Assembly (NCBI GenBank): GCA_039105265.1 | Contig: JAPFFF010000015.1 | Location: 2,418,001-2,482,000, forward strand | From: Tritrichomonas musculus | Taxonomy: Eukaryota; Parabasalia; Tritrichomonadida; Tritrichomonadidae | Direction: 5' to 3' | Length of the DNA stretch: 64,000 nucleotides | Shown: positions 1 to 10,403 of the stretch, piece by piece | Layout: each line of letters opens with the position of its first letter | Position numbering within the stretch: position 1 is the stretch's first letter | Position numbers and translations under genes: made by a program | The notes under the pieces: model-generated | Told to the model about the DNA's origin: nothing | Database searches by the model: none | What the model saw: only the letters and a program-made list of their open reading frames with translations

Positions 1-304
1 TGAACAATATAAATTTGACGTTTTCAATAATTTGTATTATATAGAGGAAATTCAGGGATTTAGAGATAAGCATATTTTTTATATTTATAACTTATTTAAT
101 TCATCATTTGGAAAAATTATTTGCAATTAATGTTTTTATTTTATAAATATGATACATTTTGGTATTCAAAGCATTTGAAAAGAAGAAAAAATATTTTTGT
201 AAAACGATAAGCATTATTTTACTTAAGCAATAAAAGATATTTTAAATTTTCAAAAAGCCGATATTTACATTATAACATTTTTACAATTTATCTAATGAAA
301 AGCA
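1..304. other. AT-rich window edge, no gene seen
   Basis: Very AT-rich sequence between the window edge and the end of the first gene. No reading frame with protein-like composition and no RNA gene is visible. Confidence 0.5.
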
Positions 305-2413
305 TTAAGAAAATGGATCTCTTGTCATATTTAAGCAGTCATCATGCATTGATATCAATTGATTTATTTCCCAATTCACATTGTAATTAAAGATATTTCT
401 ATTTGAATGAAGATCATTATAAAGATCATTTAGTTTAGAAAATATGTTTTTGATAATAGCATCAATATAATTATCATGGCATTCCTTTTTAATCTTTTTA
501 ATATCATCAATGTTTCCAATATTTTTAATCTTTTTAATCTTTTCATCATCTTTAATATCTTTAATATTTTTAATTTCTGAAAGCATTGAATACAGGACTT
601 GGTAAGTACAAAATAGCGATTCTAAAAATTTTGGGAGATCCAACGGAGCTTTTTTGTTAATTATTGATTCTCTCATGTCTGTTTCGAATGACATGAAATT
701 ATTTTTCATAAATGTAATTGAGATATCCGTATATCTTGTCGAACTTTTTCGAATCTTCTTAATTAGTTCTCTATATAGTTTAATGGGTTGACCAACTAGT
801 TTCAATTCGTAAAAAAGCCATTTAATGGAGCATTCGTCAAGTTCATATCTGTCTATAAATTTGTATTTGCAATTATTGATTTGGTTTAAAAAAAGAGTAT
901 CAAATGATTGAGTGTTATTTACGTCACATGTTAATTGATCGCTTAAGCAAATGGATATGTATAAATCACGAAATTCTATGCATTGGTCAAAAAGTGTTTC
1001 CTTTGCTTTTGTCAAATATTCAATGTAGACAGAATCATTAAAGAAGCGTTTCAATAAGTAAACTTGAATTCGTAATTCTTCTGAAGGAATGTTTTTTAAT
1101 TTATCAAATACACCTTGCCGGGTTATTGGATTGTGGTTAGTATGATGATAATGAACAATTTCATTGTGTAAATCTAAACGTGAATAGAAGGTAAGAGGTG
1201 TTCGGCATATAGGACACACGAATATATTTTTACAGCAATCTTCGCAAAACGTGTGATCATATTGACAATATTTAAATGATACATTAGAATCTAAATTCTG
1301 ATTAAAATCATTTATTTTCTTGTTGCATCGGCAGCAATTGTCTGAAACAATAATTTCATGGTATTCTTCTTCATCTTTTATGACATCAATAGGACGAACT
1401 AATTCTTTATAAGTTATAATTCCAATTTCTTTCTTTTTACATTTCGAATTTTTAGATATTTGATTTTTTGTACTTATATCTTCTCCTTTGTTTATATTGT
1501 AATGTATAACTTTGGCTCCATAAAAAATGCAAAAATAATATTCGTTAATTTCCTTTAAATCACAGTTTTGGATATACAATTCTGAATTTCTTGATACGGA
1601 AAAGCAGCTCGAATTAAATTTAGAAAAGTTGCAATTGAGAAAAAGTGGTCGACATTTATTTTCGCAAATGAAGCCGAAATTGCTTTTAATATCAGAGAAA
1701 CGGCATCCTACAAAAACCGGATTGGATTTATTCCCACTGATAAGAATTGCTTTTTTGATCATAGAAAGATCACACTCATAAAAATAACCTTCAGAATTAA
1801 TAAGGTGAATGGGCATCTCATCTTTAATAGTTGCTTTGGTTAATTTAATATTGGAATTACTAGCTGAAATTGCTTTTTTATTGTTTTCAAATATACAGTC
1901 AGTAAAATTAGCATTGGAGTTATTCTCAGCAAGGCATGAGCCTGTATTGTTATAAAAAATGCAGTTTTTGAAAGAAACTGAAGAATGATCTATGCATATA
2001 GCAAAATTTTGAGCATTAGAAAAGTGGCAGTTTTCAAATGTCGCTGTTGAATTTCGAATACGAATAGCACTATTTGATTCAGGGTTTAGTATAAAAATCG
2101 AGAAGCATGCATTAAACTTTGAATTATCAGTTATTTCCAAATTGCATATAGTAGGTAAATAACTTGTGTCTACAGTGCATTTGGCAATGTTTAACTTCAT
2201 TATTTTATAGAAGCAAATATTTGGATGTTGCTTTCCAAATTCTATCATATTATTGTTTCTATGTTTAAGTATATCATCAAATTCCTGTTTTGGTATACGA
2301 TCTGAATATGTTATACAAGCATCATTGGTTATGGTTAGTTCGGTTTGGCTAAGTTCTTCTCTTTGAGAAAGAAAAATGTTTGTCATCAAATAATTAAGTG
2401 ATGCCAAAATCAT
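305..2413 (-). CDS. Beta-helix and RING-finger protein (possible E3 ubiquitin ligase)
   Basis: A 702-residue protein starting at an ATG. Residues about 95-310 are a series of short repeats of the type N-C-x-F-x-N, such as FENCHFSNAQNF, FKNCIFYNN and FTDCIFENNKK. This is the pattern of right-handed parallel beta-helix (pectin-lyase-like) domains. Residues about 350-405 form a RING-like zinc site: CCRCNKKI, then CQYDHTFCEDCC, then CPICRTPL, with the Cys/His order expected of a cross-brace RING. The last 270 residues look helical and I do not recognise them. No signal peptide or membrane segment is seen. RING domains usually recruit ubiquitin-conjugating enzymes, and beta-helix repeats usually bind partners, so a substrate-binding E3 ligase is inferred rather than shown. 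Confidence 0.75.
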   Translation of the reverse strand: MILASLNYLMTNIFLSQREELSQTELTITNDACITYSDRIPKQEFDDILKHRNNNMIEFGKQHPNICFYKIMKLNIAKCTVDTSYLPTICNLEITDNSKFNACFSIFILNPESNSAIRIRNSTATFENCHFSNAQNFAICIDHSSVSFKNCIFYNNTGSCLAENNSNANFTDCIFENNKKAISASNSNIKLTKATIKDEMPIHLINSEGYFYECDLSMIKKAILISGNKSNPVFVGCRFSDIKSNFGFICENKCRPLFLNCNFSKFNSSCFSVSRNSELYIQNCDLKEINEYYFCIFYGAKVIHYNINKGEDISTKNQISKNSKCKKKEIGIITYKELVRPIDVIKDEEEYHEIIVSDNCCRCNKKINDFNQNLDSNVSFKYCQYDHTFCEDCCKNIFVCPICRTPLTFYSRLDLHNEIVHYHHTNHNPITRQGVFDKLKNIPSEELRIQVYLLKRFFNDSVYIEYLTKAKETLFDQCIEFRDLYISICLSDQLTCDVNNTQSFDTLFLNQINNCKYKFIDRYELDECSIKWLFYELKLVGQPIKLYRELIKKIRKSSTRYTDISITFMKNNFMSFETDMRESIINKKAPLDLPKFLESLFCTYQVLYSMLSEIKNIKDIKDDEKIKKIKNIGNIDDIKKIKKECHDNYIDAIIKNIFSKLNDLYNDLHSNRNIFNYNVNWEINQLISMHDDCLNMTRDPFS

Positions 2414-2773
2414 AAATCATTAATATCAAAAAGTTGTAAGTTATCAAATTTTTGAAAATAAAATTTACAAATTCTATCAATATTTATGGCATAAATATTT
2501 TATAAAGCGTGAAATAATAAAAAATGAAAAATTATTTGCTGTTGTATCCAATTAATGCAGATCGAAATTATTACTCTTCACCCATTCAATTTAGTTTTCA
2601 TTTTATATTTGGATAATAACTGTATATTTTACCTATAGTAATAAGTTCTGCCTGTACCAATTACATTTCCTTTGATGACCTTTTGAGCAAAAGGAGTTGA
2701 ATTGTAAATAGAATCATTTAAAAATTATCAAATATAAATAAATGATTCCGAATTGAATTTTTTCACTAAATTA
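2414..2773. other. Intergenic, AT-rich
   Basis: Lies between the start of the RING gene and the end of the CAP-domain gene. No gene or clear repeat is seen. It should hold the promoter of the RING gene, but no good initiator motif stands next to that start. Confidence 0.4.
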
Positions 2774-3853
2774 TTAAGAAATCTGTGCAAAAATAGCTGC
2801 ACCAATCATTGATGATCCATCATTACTATCTGCAAAAACGATTCCAATTACTTGATAATTTCCTAAAACAGTTGTTCTCATTGTAGACTTCTCCATCCAT
2901 TTGTCAAATATTGCTTGTACAGGATCATATTTCTTTGTTTTGTTGATTTGTGTTCTTTTTGCATTTAGGTTAGATGAATACGGAGTAGATTTAGCTTTTG
3001 AAGTAGATTTAACTGTTGAATTAGGTTTAGGATTTACAGTAGATTTGATTTGTTGTTGTTTGGTTGTTGACGTTGTCTTAATCTCCAGCTCTGATTTTTC
3101 GTTAGTTTTTGATACTGATGCAAAAATTTCATTTGCTTTTTTGCATCTTGGGATTTTTTCTGCGCGTTCTTGTAAGCCATCGTGGAAAGATTCAAGCTTT
3201 ATTTCATTTCTCGCAGCCTTTTCCACTTGATCTTGAATCTGAGCGGTACAAGAACGAGAGAATGCAAGCGGTGATTTGTTGCTTCTTGCCCTAAATTGGT
3301 TTATTAATGAAAGAATCTTTGTTTGCTTTTCATCCATTGGATCATTAAGGATATTGTGCCAAGTTCTCATTTCTGCACCTTGTTGATTGTGATATGGTGA
3401 AGATTGAGGTGGTAAAATACCAGATATTTGATTTCCTTTTGATTTAGTGCTTCCAACAACTTGTCCTATTCCTTTAAACTGAGGTTTCTTAATTTCGGGA
3501 TGATGAATTTGGGAGCATTGTTTTTGAGGTTGTTGGAAATTTTGATGCTGTGGAATAGAATTAATTCGTTTAGGTTTTATATTTGTATTTGAAGTAGTTG
3601 TAGGTTTTGGAGGATTTGAGTTGCGGATATGTGATTGGCGAGGTGGCGGTGAAGGTGGCTGAGGAGGCGAAAATTCAATACGGCGTCCATGTCCTTTGAA
3701 AGGACTATTCGGATCCCTTCTTTTTTTATCCTGATAATTTAATCTATTTGAAACTTCTTCTGGACTTTGTAGCTTTTTTTGATGATATGCATTAGATTCA
3801 GCAACTTGACGAATAAAATTTTCCCTCCTTGCATTTTCTTTTGGATCATCCAT
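2774..3853 (-). CDS. Divergent CAP/SCP-domain protein without signal peptide
   Basis: I choose the ATG at 3853 (359 residues); the frame stays open 30 bases further upstream but without an ATG. Residues about 1-165 are proline-, glutamine- and serine-rich and probably disordered. The C-terminal half matches a CAP (SCP/PR-1-like) domain: the helix ILSLINQFRARSNKSPLAF, then DQVEKAARN and FHDGLQERAEKI, a basic Thr/Ser/Lys-rich insertion of about 80 residues, then FDKWMEKSTMRTTVLGNYQVIGIVFADSNDGS and a final hydrophobic strand. Most CAP proteins are secreted. This one has no N-terminal hydrophobic segment, so it may act inside the cell. Its function is unknown. It is divergent from the WD-propeller gene, with 262 bp between the two ATGs. 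Confidence 0.7.
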   Translation of the reverse strand: MDDPKENARRENFIRQVAESNAYHQKKLQSPEEVSNRLNYQDKKRRDPNSPFKGHGRRIEFSPPQPPSPPPRQSHIRNSNPPKPTTTSNTNIKPKRINSIPQHQNFQQPQKQCSQIHHPEIKKPQFKGIGQVVGSTKSKGNQISGILPPQSSPYHNQQGAEMRTWHNILNDPMDEKQTKILSLINQFRARSNKSPLAFSRSCTAQIQDQVEKAARNEIKLESFHDGLQERAEKIPRCKKANEIFASVSKTNEKSELEIKTTSTTKQQQIKSTVNPKPNSTVKSTSKAKSTPYSSNLNAKRTQINKTKKYDPVQAIFDKWMEKSTMRTTVLGNYQVIGIVFADSNDGSSMIGAAIFAQIS

Positions 3854-4115
3854 TTTGAAACTTTTAAAATCTTGATTATTCAAAATTTTTGTACAATTTT
3901 ATATTTTGAGAAAATATATAATATTAAGAATTTTTCTTTGAAAATCACAAAAAAAGACTGTGATTATAATATATTGCACTCCATTCAGATTTTTTATGTT
4001 CAAAAATTCTATGAGTTCTCTGAAAAAAGAGTCAATTTGAAATGCGAAGGATCATTGAGTGAAATACGTTGTTCAATTTTTGATTTGATAATTGGTTGAT
4101 ATATTTCGAAATTTT
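3854..4115. promoter_or_regulatory. Divergent intergenic promoter region
   Basis: The 262 bp between the ATGs of the CAP protein (-) and the WD protein (+) must hold both promoters. A TCATT initiator-like match lies near 4051 on the + strand. Assignment is by position only. Confidence 0.35.
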
Positions 4116-6728
4116 ATGAAATCTTCGAGATTTGGAATAGAAGATGACTATCAAATCTCGATTAGAGCAGCAGATATAACTGGTGTCATTCGTAAATCTG
4201 AGAATTCATACATAATTTCATCTTCAAATAACTTATACGACGTTGATTACCAGAAAATCATTCGAACTACTCCAAATAGTTTTTCTACTTCAACTGAAAT
4301 ACGAGAATATGGTCTCTTTGTCGGTTTTTCATCTACTAATAATGAGATTTTTATTCTTTCAAAGCATGATGTTACCCAACAACTACTTCCAAACTTTCAA
4401 ACAGATCAAACCATAGTTAAAAAACTTATGCATATTCCAAATTCAAGACTTCTATTGTCTATAGGTACTCCAACAAAAGCTTGGCGACTTGATTATTTCA
4501 ATTCGAATATATCTTTATCGTATGTTGGAGCCATTAAAGAAGATTTTGATATATATGCTTATGATCCTATTAGTGAATCAATTTTTTTCAAAAAAGATTC
4601 ATCAATAATTGAATCTTTTTTTACAGATAAAAAACCAAAACATCTTATCGACGATGAATCGATCATAAATTTCGATTATTGCTCATCATCAAAACGATTT
4701 GTTATAAGCAAACCTGGATCTTTAATAATCACTGATCGAGATGGTAATCACCTTGGTAATATTCAAACTCAAATATCAGCTTTTTCTATACTTAAATTTC
4801 TTAACAAAAATTTTATTATAGGCGTGGATACTTCAAGCAATTTTTATATTTTTGATGCCAACTTATTGAAGCAAATATCAATATATCATTTTCCGAGAAA
4901 AGTTGACCAAGTCTTCTTCATGAAATCAGAAATCGCTATACTATCTGGTTCAATAATATATTTTAAAAAATTAACCTTACAATATCGTTTATGGGAGAAA
5001 TTAAAAGCAAATCCAATTGAAATTAAACGATGCAATAAAAAAATGAAAGCTGCTCGAATCATGGTTTTATGCAAAGATAATACTGCTTTTCTTTTTTCAC
5101 CAAAAACAAAAAATTTGATATCATCAATTAAACTTTCAAATGATTCATTCTCACCTCTTTACGACCGTGGTTTATATATAGGATATCAATATGATGGAAG
5201 AGTGATTTTTAATGAAACAAACTATGGAATAGATCGTTTGTTTTCGCCATCAAGCAAAAATGGAATTTCTGTTTATGATGCAAGTACAAAAGAAAATCTA
5301 GTAATATCACACGTTGAAATAAATTCAACAGCTATATGTTTATGTGAATATGACAATCAATGGGTCTATTGTGTATCTAATATTGATGGAGAGCTGGTTT
5401 TCCTTTCGATGGTTGGTTATAATGAAATAGACAGAGTTTTTTTAAGTCATAAAAGAGTAAACCAGCTTTTATATCATCATCGTACTCATTCAATATATGC
5501 AATTTTCATGAGCGAAATAAACCGATTTGATTTCAGAGCTCGAAGGGTTGTTGAGTCAATTGGTGTCGAAAATAATGAAATTGCAAAAATTCATAGCGAT
5601 TTTCTTTTTGTTGGTTTTAAAAATGGAGCAATTCAGCCGTTTGTTATTCATGAGTTTCAAACTTTTCCTGTAAAAATGATCAAAGACAAATTTCATTCAG
5701 GTTCAGTCACAGGATTCTCATTTACGTCGAAATTTTTTGTTTCATGTTCATCAGATTGTAGTGTTAAATATTGGGATTACTCATTTAATCTTATTTGTGA
5801 GATTTTTCTTCCATTTCCAATTTTAACATGTGAATTACTGAATGGAAAACGTCATTTATTAGTAGGTGTTGAAAATGCGATTTTATTCATTCCTGGAACT
5901 ATAGCATTTAATCAAGAAGTCGATATTTTTGAACAAAAAATTGATTCATTTGACCTTCTTGATGATGATCTTCAAGTTGAAACAGTAGATAGCAATGATG
6001 ACGAAGATGATGATGAAATTGAGATAGAGAAAGAAGTAAAAGAAATCAAGACAGAAATAAAAGAAACGATTGTCACAAACTCAATTTCATTTGTTACCGA
6101 ACCTTTGGTTACACAAACAATAGAAACAAAAGAAGAGGAAGAACCAGTTCCAACTCCAGTCGCTCCTGTTCAAAAAGAAAAAAAGAAATCTTCTTCACGT
6201 CTGAAGAACAAAAAGAAGAAAAAGAAAATTAATATTTCTTCTCCTCCTTTAAAAACGCCAAGAAGAATACAAGAAAAGAAAGAAGAAAAAACAGAAAGAA
6301 TTGAGAAGAGTCCGCCACTTTCTCAAACAACAAAAAGAGTTACCAAATTGCCAAGCGTTGCAAATCGAAATCCAAGGATTTACCAACGCCCTTTAACAAC
6401 AAATACTCTTCCGCATTATCAGAATACAAGTAATCAAACAAATTGGTTTGGAACAATCAACTTGCAACAAAGAAATACTAGACCAACAGTTCAAACACAT
6501 GTATTTGATTTCAATGCTGATGAATTTTTCGGGAAAAGTGATAATTCAAACAGAAGTAATTATGGTTATGGTAGTAAACCATCGAGCTCTACCTCACATA
6601 AAAGATATCCACAAGAAAAAAGTTTTCATATTTCGGGAAATCCTTCTTTTCCATCAACAGTGAAAATTTCATCACAATCATCAACTGTTAAAGTTAGAAA
6701 AATTCAGAATATTCATGAATTTCATTAA
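4116..6728 (+). CDS. WD40-like propeller protein with charged C-terminal tail
   Basis: I place the start at ATG 4116 (870 residues); the frame is open 24 bases further upstream but has only a TTG there. Residues 1 to about 615 are beta-strand-rich repeats of propeller type. The clearest WD unit is HSGSVTGFSFTSKFFVSCSSDCSVKYWD near residue 530. Residues about 625-690 are acidic, followed by a strongly basic KKKSSSRLKNKKKKKK stretch and a Ser/Thr/Asn-rich tail to the end. No membrane segment or signal peptide is seen. Propeller proteins of this type are usually scaffolds, and the basic stretch could be a nuclear or RNA-binding signal. I do not recognise an ortholog. Confidence 0.75.
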   Translation: MKSSRFGIEDDYQISIRAADITGVIRKSENSYIISSSNNLYDVDYQKIIRTTPNSFSTSTEIREYGLFVGFSSTNNEIFILSKHDVTQQLLPNFQTDQTIVKKLMHIPNSRLLLSIGTPTKAWRLDYFNSNISLSYVGAIKEDFDIYAYDPISESIFFKKDSSIIESFFTDKKPKHLIDDESIINFDYCSSSKRFVISKPGSLIITDRDGNHLGNIQTQISAFSILKFLNKNFIIGVDTSSNFYIFDANLLKQISIYHFPRKVDQVFFMKSEIAILSGSIIYFKKLTLQYRLWEKLKANPIEIKRCNKKMKAARIMVLCKDNTAFLFSPKTKNLISSIKLSNDSFSPLYDRGLYIGYQYDGRVIFNETNYGIDRLFSPSSKNGISVYDASTKENLVISHVEINSTAICLCEYDNQWVYCVSNIDGELVFLSMVGYNEIDRVFLSHKRVNQLLYHHRTHSIYAIFMSEINRFDFRARRVVESIGVENNEIAKIHSDFLFVGFKNGAIQPFVIHEFQTFPVKMIKDKFHSGSVTGFSFTSKFFVSCSSDCSVKYWDYSFNLICEIFLPFPILTCELLNGKRHLLVGVENAILFIPGTIAFNQEVDIFEQKIDSFDLLDDDLQVETVDSNDDEDDDEIEIEKEVKEIKTEIKETIVTNSISFVTEPLVTQTIETKEEEEPVPTPVAPVQKEKKKSSSRLKNKKKKKKINISSPPLKTPRRIQEKKEEKTERIEKSPPLSQTTKRVTKLPSVANRNPRIYQRPLTTNTLPHYQNTSNQTNWFGTINLQQRNTRPTVQTHVFDFNADEFFGKSDNSNRSNYGYGSKPSSSTSHKRYPQEKSFHISGNPSFPSTVKISSQSSTVKVRKIQNIHEFH

Positions 6729-7281
6729 CATGAATTATATTATTATATTATATTATTATTAAATTTTTCGGGTTTACATATGTTTTTTTTTTTTTTTTTT
6801 TTTTTTTTTATCACCAAAATAAGGCTAAAAAAATGGTAAATTGATATAATTCAGAAGTACAATAAACCAGTTGCTACTATTTTGCTAAAAGATTATATTT
6901 AGATAATATATGTTTTATTTTTGTTGCCCTTGGATTTAAAATATTGCGTACAATATTTAAACATTGCTATACATTTAAAAATCGACGTTGCTTAGCAATG
7001 GAATTATCAAAAAAAAGACGAATAGTAAAAAAGGTCAATACTATTCAAAATTTCATCTCACAATTTTTCAATGAATTGTTTTTATCTGCAAGTTTCTGTT
7101 TGTAAAATGATTTTTTAAAGTAAAATTTAATGTAATTTTTCTTTTCATCTTTCTTTTTTGAACTTTGTTCATTTAACTTCACTGTATATTGGGAGCGTTT
7201 TTATCTAGCATGTATGAAATGTCCTTTTTGTCCTTTTCAATTTTCTGAAGTGAAGATGATAAATTCACAATATGAATAAAT
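6729..7281. other. Intergenic with 27-bp T tract
   Basis: Holds an uninterrupted T run at 6783-6809 followed by AT-rich DNA leading to the actin promoter. No gene seen. Confidence 0.5.
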
Positions 7282-7292
7282 TCACTTCATTT
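7282..7292 (+). promoter_or_regulatory. Actin initiator elements
   Basis: Two overlapping matches to the trichomonad initiator (TCA-pyrimidine-T/A): TCACTT at 7282 and TCATTT at 7287, with the ATG 8 to 18 bases downstream. In Trichomonas vaginalis this initiator usually lies within about 20 bases of the start codon, so the placement fits a short 5' leader. Confidence 0.65.
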
Positions 7293-7299
7293 TTACAAG

Positions 7300-8427
7300 A
7301 TGGCTGACGAAGTTCAAACACTTGTTATCGATAATGGATCCGGTATGTGCAAGGCTGGTTTCGCAGGAGATGAAGCCCCACGTTCCGTTTTCCCATCAAT
7401 TGTCGGACGTCCAAAGTACGTCGCTGCTGTTGCAGGAGGTCAAAACAAAGACACATATGTCGGTGATGAAGCTTGCGCAAAAGCTGGTGTTCTCATCCTT
7501 AAATACCCAATTGAACACGGTATCGTTACCAACTGGGACGATATGGAAAAGATCTGGCACCACACCTTCTACAACGAACTTCGTGTTGATCCAGCAGAAC
7601 ACCCAGTTCTTCTTACAGAAGCACCAATGAACCCAAAGGCTAACCGTGAAAAGATGATTCAACTCATGTTCGAAACCTTCAACGTTCCATCATTCTATGT
7701 CGGTATCCAAGCCGTTCTTTCCCTTTACTCATCCGGACGTACAACAGGTATCGTTTTCGATGCTGGTGATGGTGTTTCCCACACTGTCCCAATCTACGAA
7801 GGTTACTCCCTTCCACACGCCATCATGCGTCTTAACCTTGCAGGCCGTGATCTTACAGTCTGGCTCCAAAAGATCTTAAACGAACGTGGTTACACATTCA
7901 CAACATCCGCAGAAAAGGAAATCGTTCGTGATATCAAGGAAAAGCATGCCTATGTTGCTCTCGACTATGATGCCGAACTCCAAAAGGCCAAATCATCCTC
8001 AGAATGTGATGTTTCATACACACTTCCAGATGGAAACGTTATCACAATCGCAGACGAACGTTTCCGTTGCCCAGAACTTCTTTTCAAGCCACACATGAAC
8101 GGTTTCGAATTCGATGGTATCGACAAGACCCTCTTCGACTCAATCATGAAATGCGATATCGATGTTCGTAAGGATCTTTATGCTAACATCGTTCTTTCCG
8201 GTGGTACCACAATGTTCGAGGGACTTCCAGAACGTATCGAAAAGGAAATCACAAACCTTGCCCCACCAACAATGAAGGTCAAGGTTGTTGCCCCACCAGA
8301 GCGTAAGTATGCAGTTTGGATCGGAGGATCTATCCTTGCATCCCTTGCTACATTCCCACAAATGGTTATCACACACGACGAATACAACGATGCCGGACCA
8401 GGAATTGTCCACCGTAAGTGCTTCTAA
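7300..8427 (+). CDS. ACT: Actin
   Basis: A 375-residue actin of canonical length, intronless. It has the nucleotide-site motifs [14 protein letters not shown] near the N-terminus, a [11 protein letters not shown] loop near residue 154, LSGGTT and WIGGSILA, and it ends in HRKCF. Codon use is much richer in C and G at third positions than in the neighbours (GGT, AAC, ATC, CTT), as expected of a highly expressed gene. Compared with ordinary actins the DNase-loop region is replaced by [23 protein letters not shown], the loop DSGDGVT reads DAGDGVS, and the usual LDLAGRD reads LNLAGRD. The stop codon is followed by A, giving TAAA, a sequence used as a polyadenylation signal in trichomonads. Identity is certain; the changes suggest a lineage-specific filament surface. 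Confidence 0.98.
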   Translation: MADEVQTLVIDNGSGMCKAGFAGDEAPRSVFPSIVGRPKYVAAVAGGQNKDTYVGDEACAKAGVLILKYPIEHGIVTNWDDMEKIWHHTFYNELRVDPAEHPVLLTEAPMNPKANREKMIQLMFETFNVPSFYVGIQAVLSLYSSGRTTGIVFDAGDGVSHTVPIYEGYSLPHAIMRLNLAGRDLTVWLQKILNERGYTFTTSAEKEIVRDIKEKHAYVALDYDAELQKAKSSSECDVSYTLPDGNVITIADERFRCPELLFKPHMNGFEFDGIDKTLFDSIMKCDIDVRKDLYANIVLSGGTTMFEGLPERIEKEITNLAPPTMKVKVVAPPERKYAVWIGGSILASLATFPQMVITHDEYNDAGPGIVHRKCF

Positions 8428-9748
8428 ACATTTTTGAACCTTTATGGTATTTTTAATTTTACATTTGTCTTTTCTTTTTTTAATGCTTTATTGTTTTTTT
8501 TTTAAATTTGTAATCGAAATAATGAAATATGTTATTCCTTTTTGTCTTATAGTGATAGTTTGTGAAAATCTGCTTTCTGTACAGGATGATCAATATGCCG
8601 TAGACAGAAAATTTGGTAAAAACCATTGGAAATAAAATGTAATGGATGCAGTTTACGAAACAGTAGAAAGGTTAGAAACAAAGTGGCTTTCGATATTTTT
8701 TGAATGTGTTTTTCTTTTAAAAGAATGCATAGCAAAAGTTTTACCGATTAAGAAACAAAGTGGCTTTCGATATTTTTTGAATGTGTTTTACTCAATATCA
8801 TGTAAATTGATTTATAATATTTTGATATCAAATTACTCATTAAATTTAAAAGAATGTATAAATACTACTTAAACACTATTTTAAGCAATTTCTCGAAAAA
8901 TAGACTATTATCAACATCTTCATCAAAAAACTTTATTCTCTACTTATATCAGAGATTCATGTGACACATTTAATGATATAGTAAGTTATTGATTGCAAAT
9001 ATCAATTTTATTTAAATAAAAAAAAGATTTTTACGTTAAGATACCATTTTCAAATAAATATGCAATTTTGAAATAATTCTCTTACAATTTGTTACTAAAT
9101 TAAAATATTTTATTCAGAATATATTATTATATTAAATAATACAAAATTGTACAAATTCCAACAGTCTATTTTGAGAAAAAGTTGATTCTTTTGATTGGCT
9201 ATCGATTTTTCATTTTATTTAGATGAGATTAAACTTTTGGCAGGATTAAAATATTTATATATCATGTGATACAAGTATTTAACAGTTTTATATCCAAATA
9301 TCCATGCTTTTATCCAATATTTAGATATAAAAATAATATTTTTGTAATATATTATATATTTATATCTATTTAAAAATAAACAAATAAATTAACATTGATA
9401 TTTTAAGATTATTATTGTGATAATTATGTTTTACAAGCAATAAAATTCATTTTAATTTTTAATACATACCACAAACTTTTTGAGAAATTTAAATCAAAAA
9501 ATTGAACTATTTTTAAAATCTTTTTGAAAAATATAATTTAATATCTTCAAAATTGCTTTTTAAAATCAAACATTTTGGATATTATAATCTAAAAAATAAA
9601 AATAATAAAATTATATTTTAACTTGAAAGAATTATGTAAAAGAATTAGAGTGAAATAACCATAGATAATAAATACGAAAATCTAAACTTATTTTATTTTG
9701 GTTTTATTTATTCAGATAATATAATATAAATATACTTTAAATTTTCCC
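8428..9748. other. Actin 3' flank, AT-rich, no gene
   Basis: About 1.3 kb between actin and the acetyltransferase gene. It contains a 39-bp direct repeat (8674-8789) and otherwise AT-rich DNA without protein-like frames. Confidence 0.5.
8674..8789. repeat. 39-bp direct repeat downstream of actin
   Basis: Two exact 39-bp copies at 8674-8712 and 8751-8789 contain the core AAGTGGCTTTCGATATTT. They are separated by 38 bp holding TTTTAAAAGAATGCATAG; a related sequence recurs near 8845. Probably a recent local duplication. Confidence 0.85.
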
Positions 9749-10393
9749 TTATGCTTTTTTCACAAGTGATTTAAATAGTATTTCGTGATCATATTCATGC
9801 TCATTTTCAGGGTCAATTATTGCTGGTGATGACTTGTGAACAATATAATGCATGTGTTTGAAAAATCCACGACCTTGTACGTTTGCTTTAAAAACATTTG
9901 TCATCACGCATTCTAACTTGAGCTTTAATGCAATGAATTCAACTGCTTGCAATAAGAACTTTCCAAGACCTTTTCCTCGAAAAGCTTCCTCAATCTGGAT
10001 ATCATAAATAAAGGCGGATGTTTCAATATTATCAAATTCAAAACGATAGTGGACAAAACCAATTGGCTGTTCATTTGTGAATGCGAATAAGAAACGAGCT
10101 GATTCGTCCAATAATTCGGCTTCTTTTGAATCTGGGTTCCATCCCCAAGTATCTTCGTATATTGACTTCATATTGGTCTCAATAAGCTGGAAAGCCCATT
10201 CTTCAAATTCTTCTGGACATTTACAAAGTGAAACAACTTCAGCTTCAACTCCATTTTTATTGAATTTTTTGAACATTGGGACAAGCGATAAAGCATCTTC
10301 TATTTTTTCACATTCAGCAATTTGGTTTCGTTTACGGTTAATCATTTCTGTTTCTGCTTTAATTGCAGCTTTCTTTGCTTTGGCTCTAGACAT
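9749..10393 (-). CDS. NAA40: N-alpha-acetyltransferase 40-like (NatD), GNAT family
   Basis: A 214-residue protein with a basic N-terminus (MSRAKAKKAAIKAE) and one GNAT domain. The acetyl-CoA binding motif Q/RxxGxG is RGKGLG at residues 139-144, preceded by the strand IYDIQIEEAF and followed by KFLLQAVEFIAL. Outside the GNAT core the segments FKKFNKNGVEAEVVSL, EWAFQLIETNMKSIYEDTWGWN, GFVHYRFEFDN and the SSPA tail follow the layout of NAA40. NAA40/NatD acetylates the N-termini of histones H4 and H2A, probably on the ribosome. Length is close to the family norm. Histone acetylation is inferred from the family, not from the sequence itself. Confidence 0.88.
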   Translation of the reverse strand: MSRAKAKKAAIKAETEMINRKRNQIAECEKIEDALSLVPMFKKFNKNGVEAEVVSLCKCPEEFEEWAFQLIETNMKSIYEDTWGWNPDSKEAELLDESARFLFAFTNEQPIGFVHYRFEFDNIETSAFIYDIQIEEAFRGKGLGKFLLQAVEFIALKLKLECVMTNVFKANVQGRGFFKHMHYIVHKSSPAIIDPENEHEYDHEILFKSLVKKA

Positions 10394-10397
10394 AAAA

Positions 10398-10403
10398 AAA
10401 TGA
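10398..10403 (-). promoter_or_regulatory. Initiator upstream of NAA40-like gene
   Basis: TCATTT on the minus strand, ending four bases before the ATG. It matches the trichomonad initiator consensus at the expected close distance. Confidence 0.5.

Noticed and set aside
8444-8872. Small frames downstream of actin
   Set aside because: Phe/Ile/Lys-rich translations of AT-rich 3' flank that include the 39-bp direct repeat; no domain or initiator.
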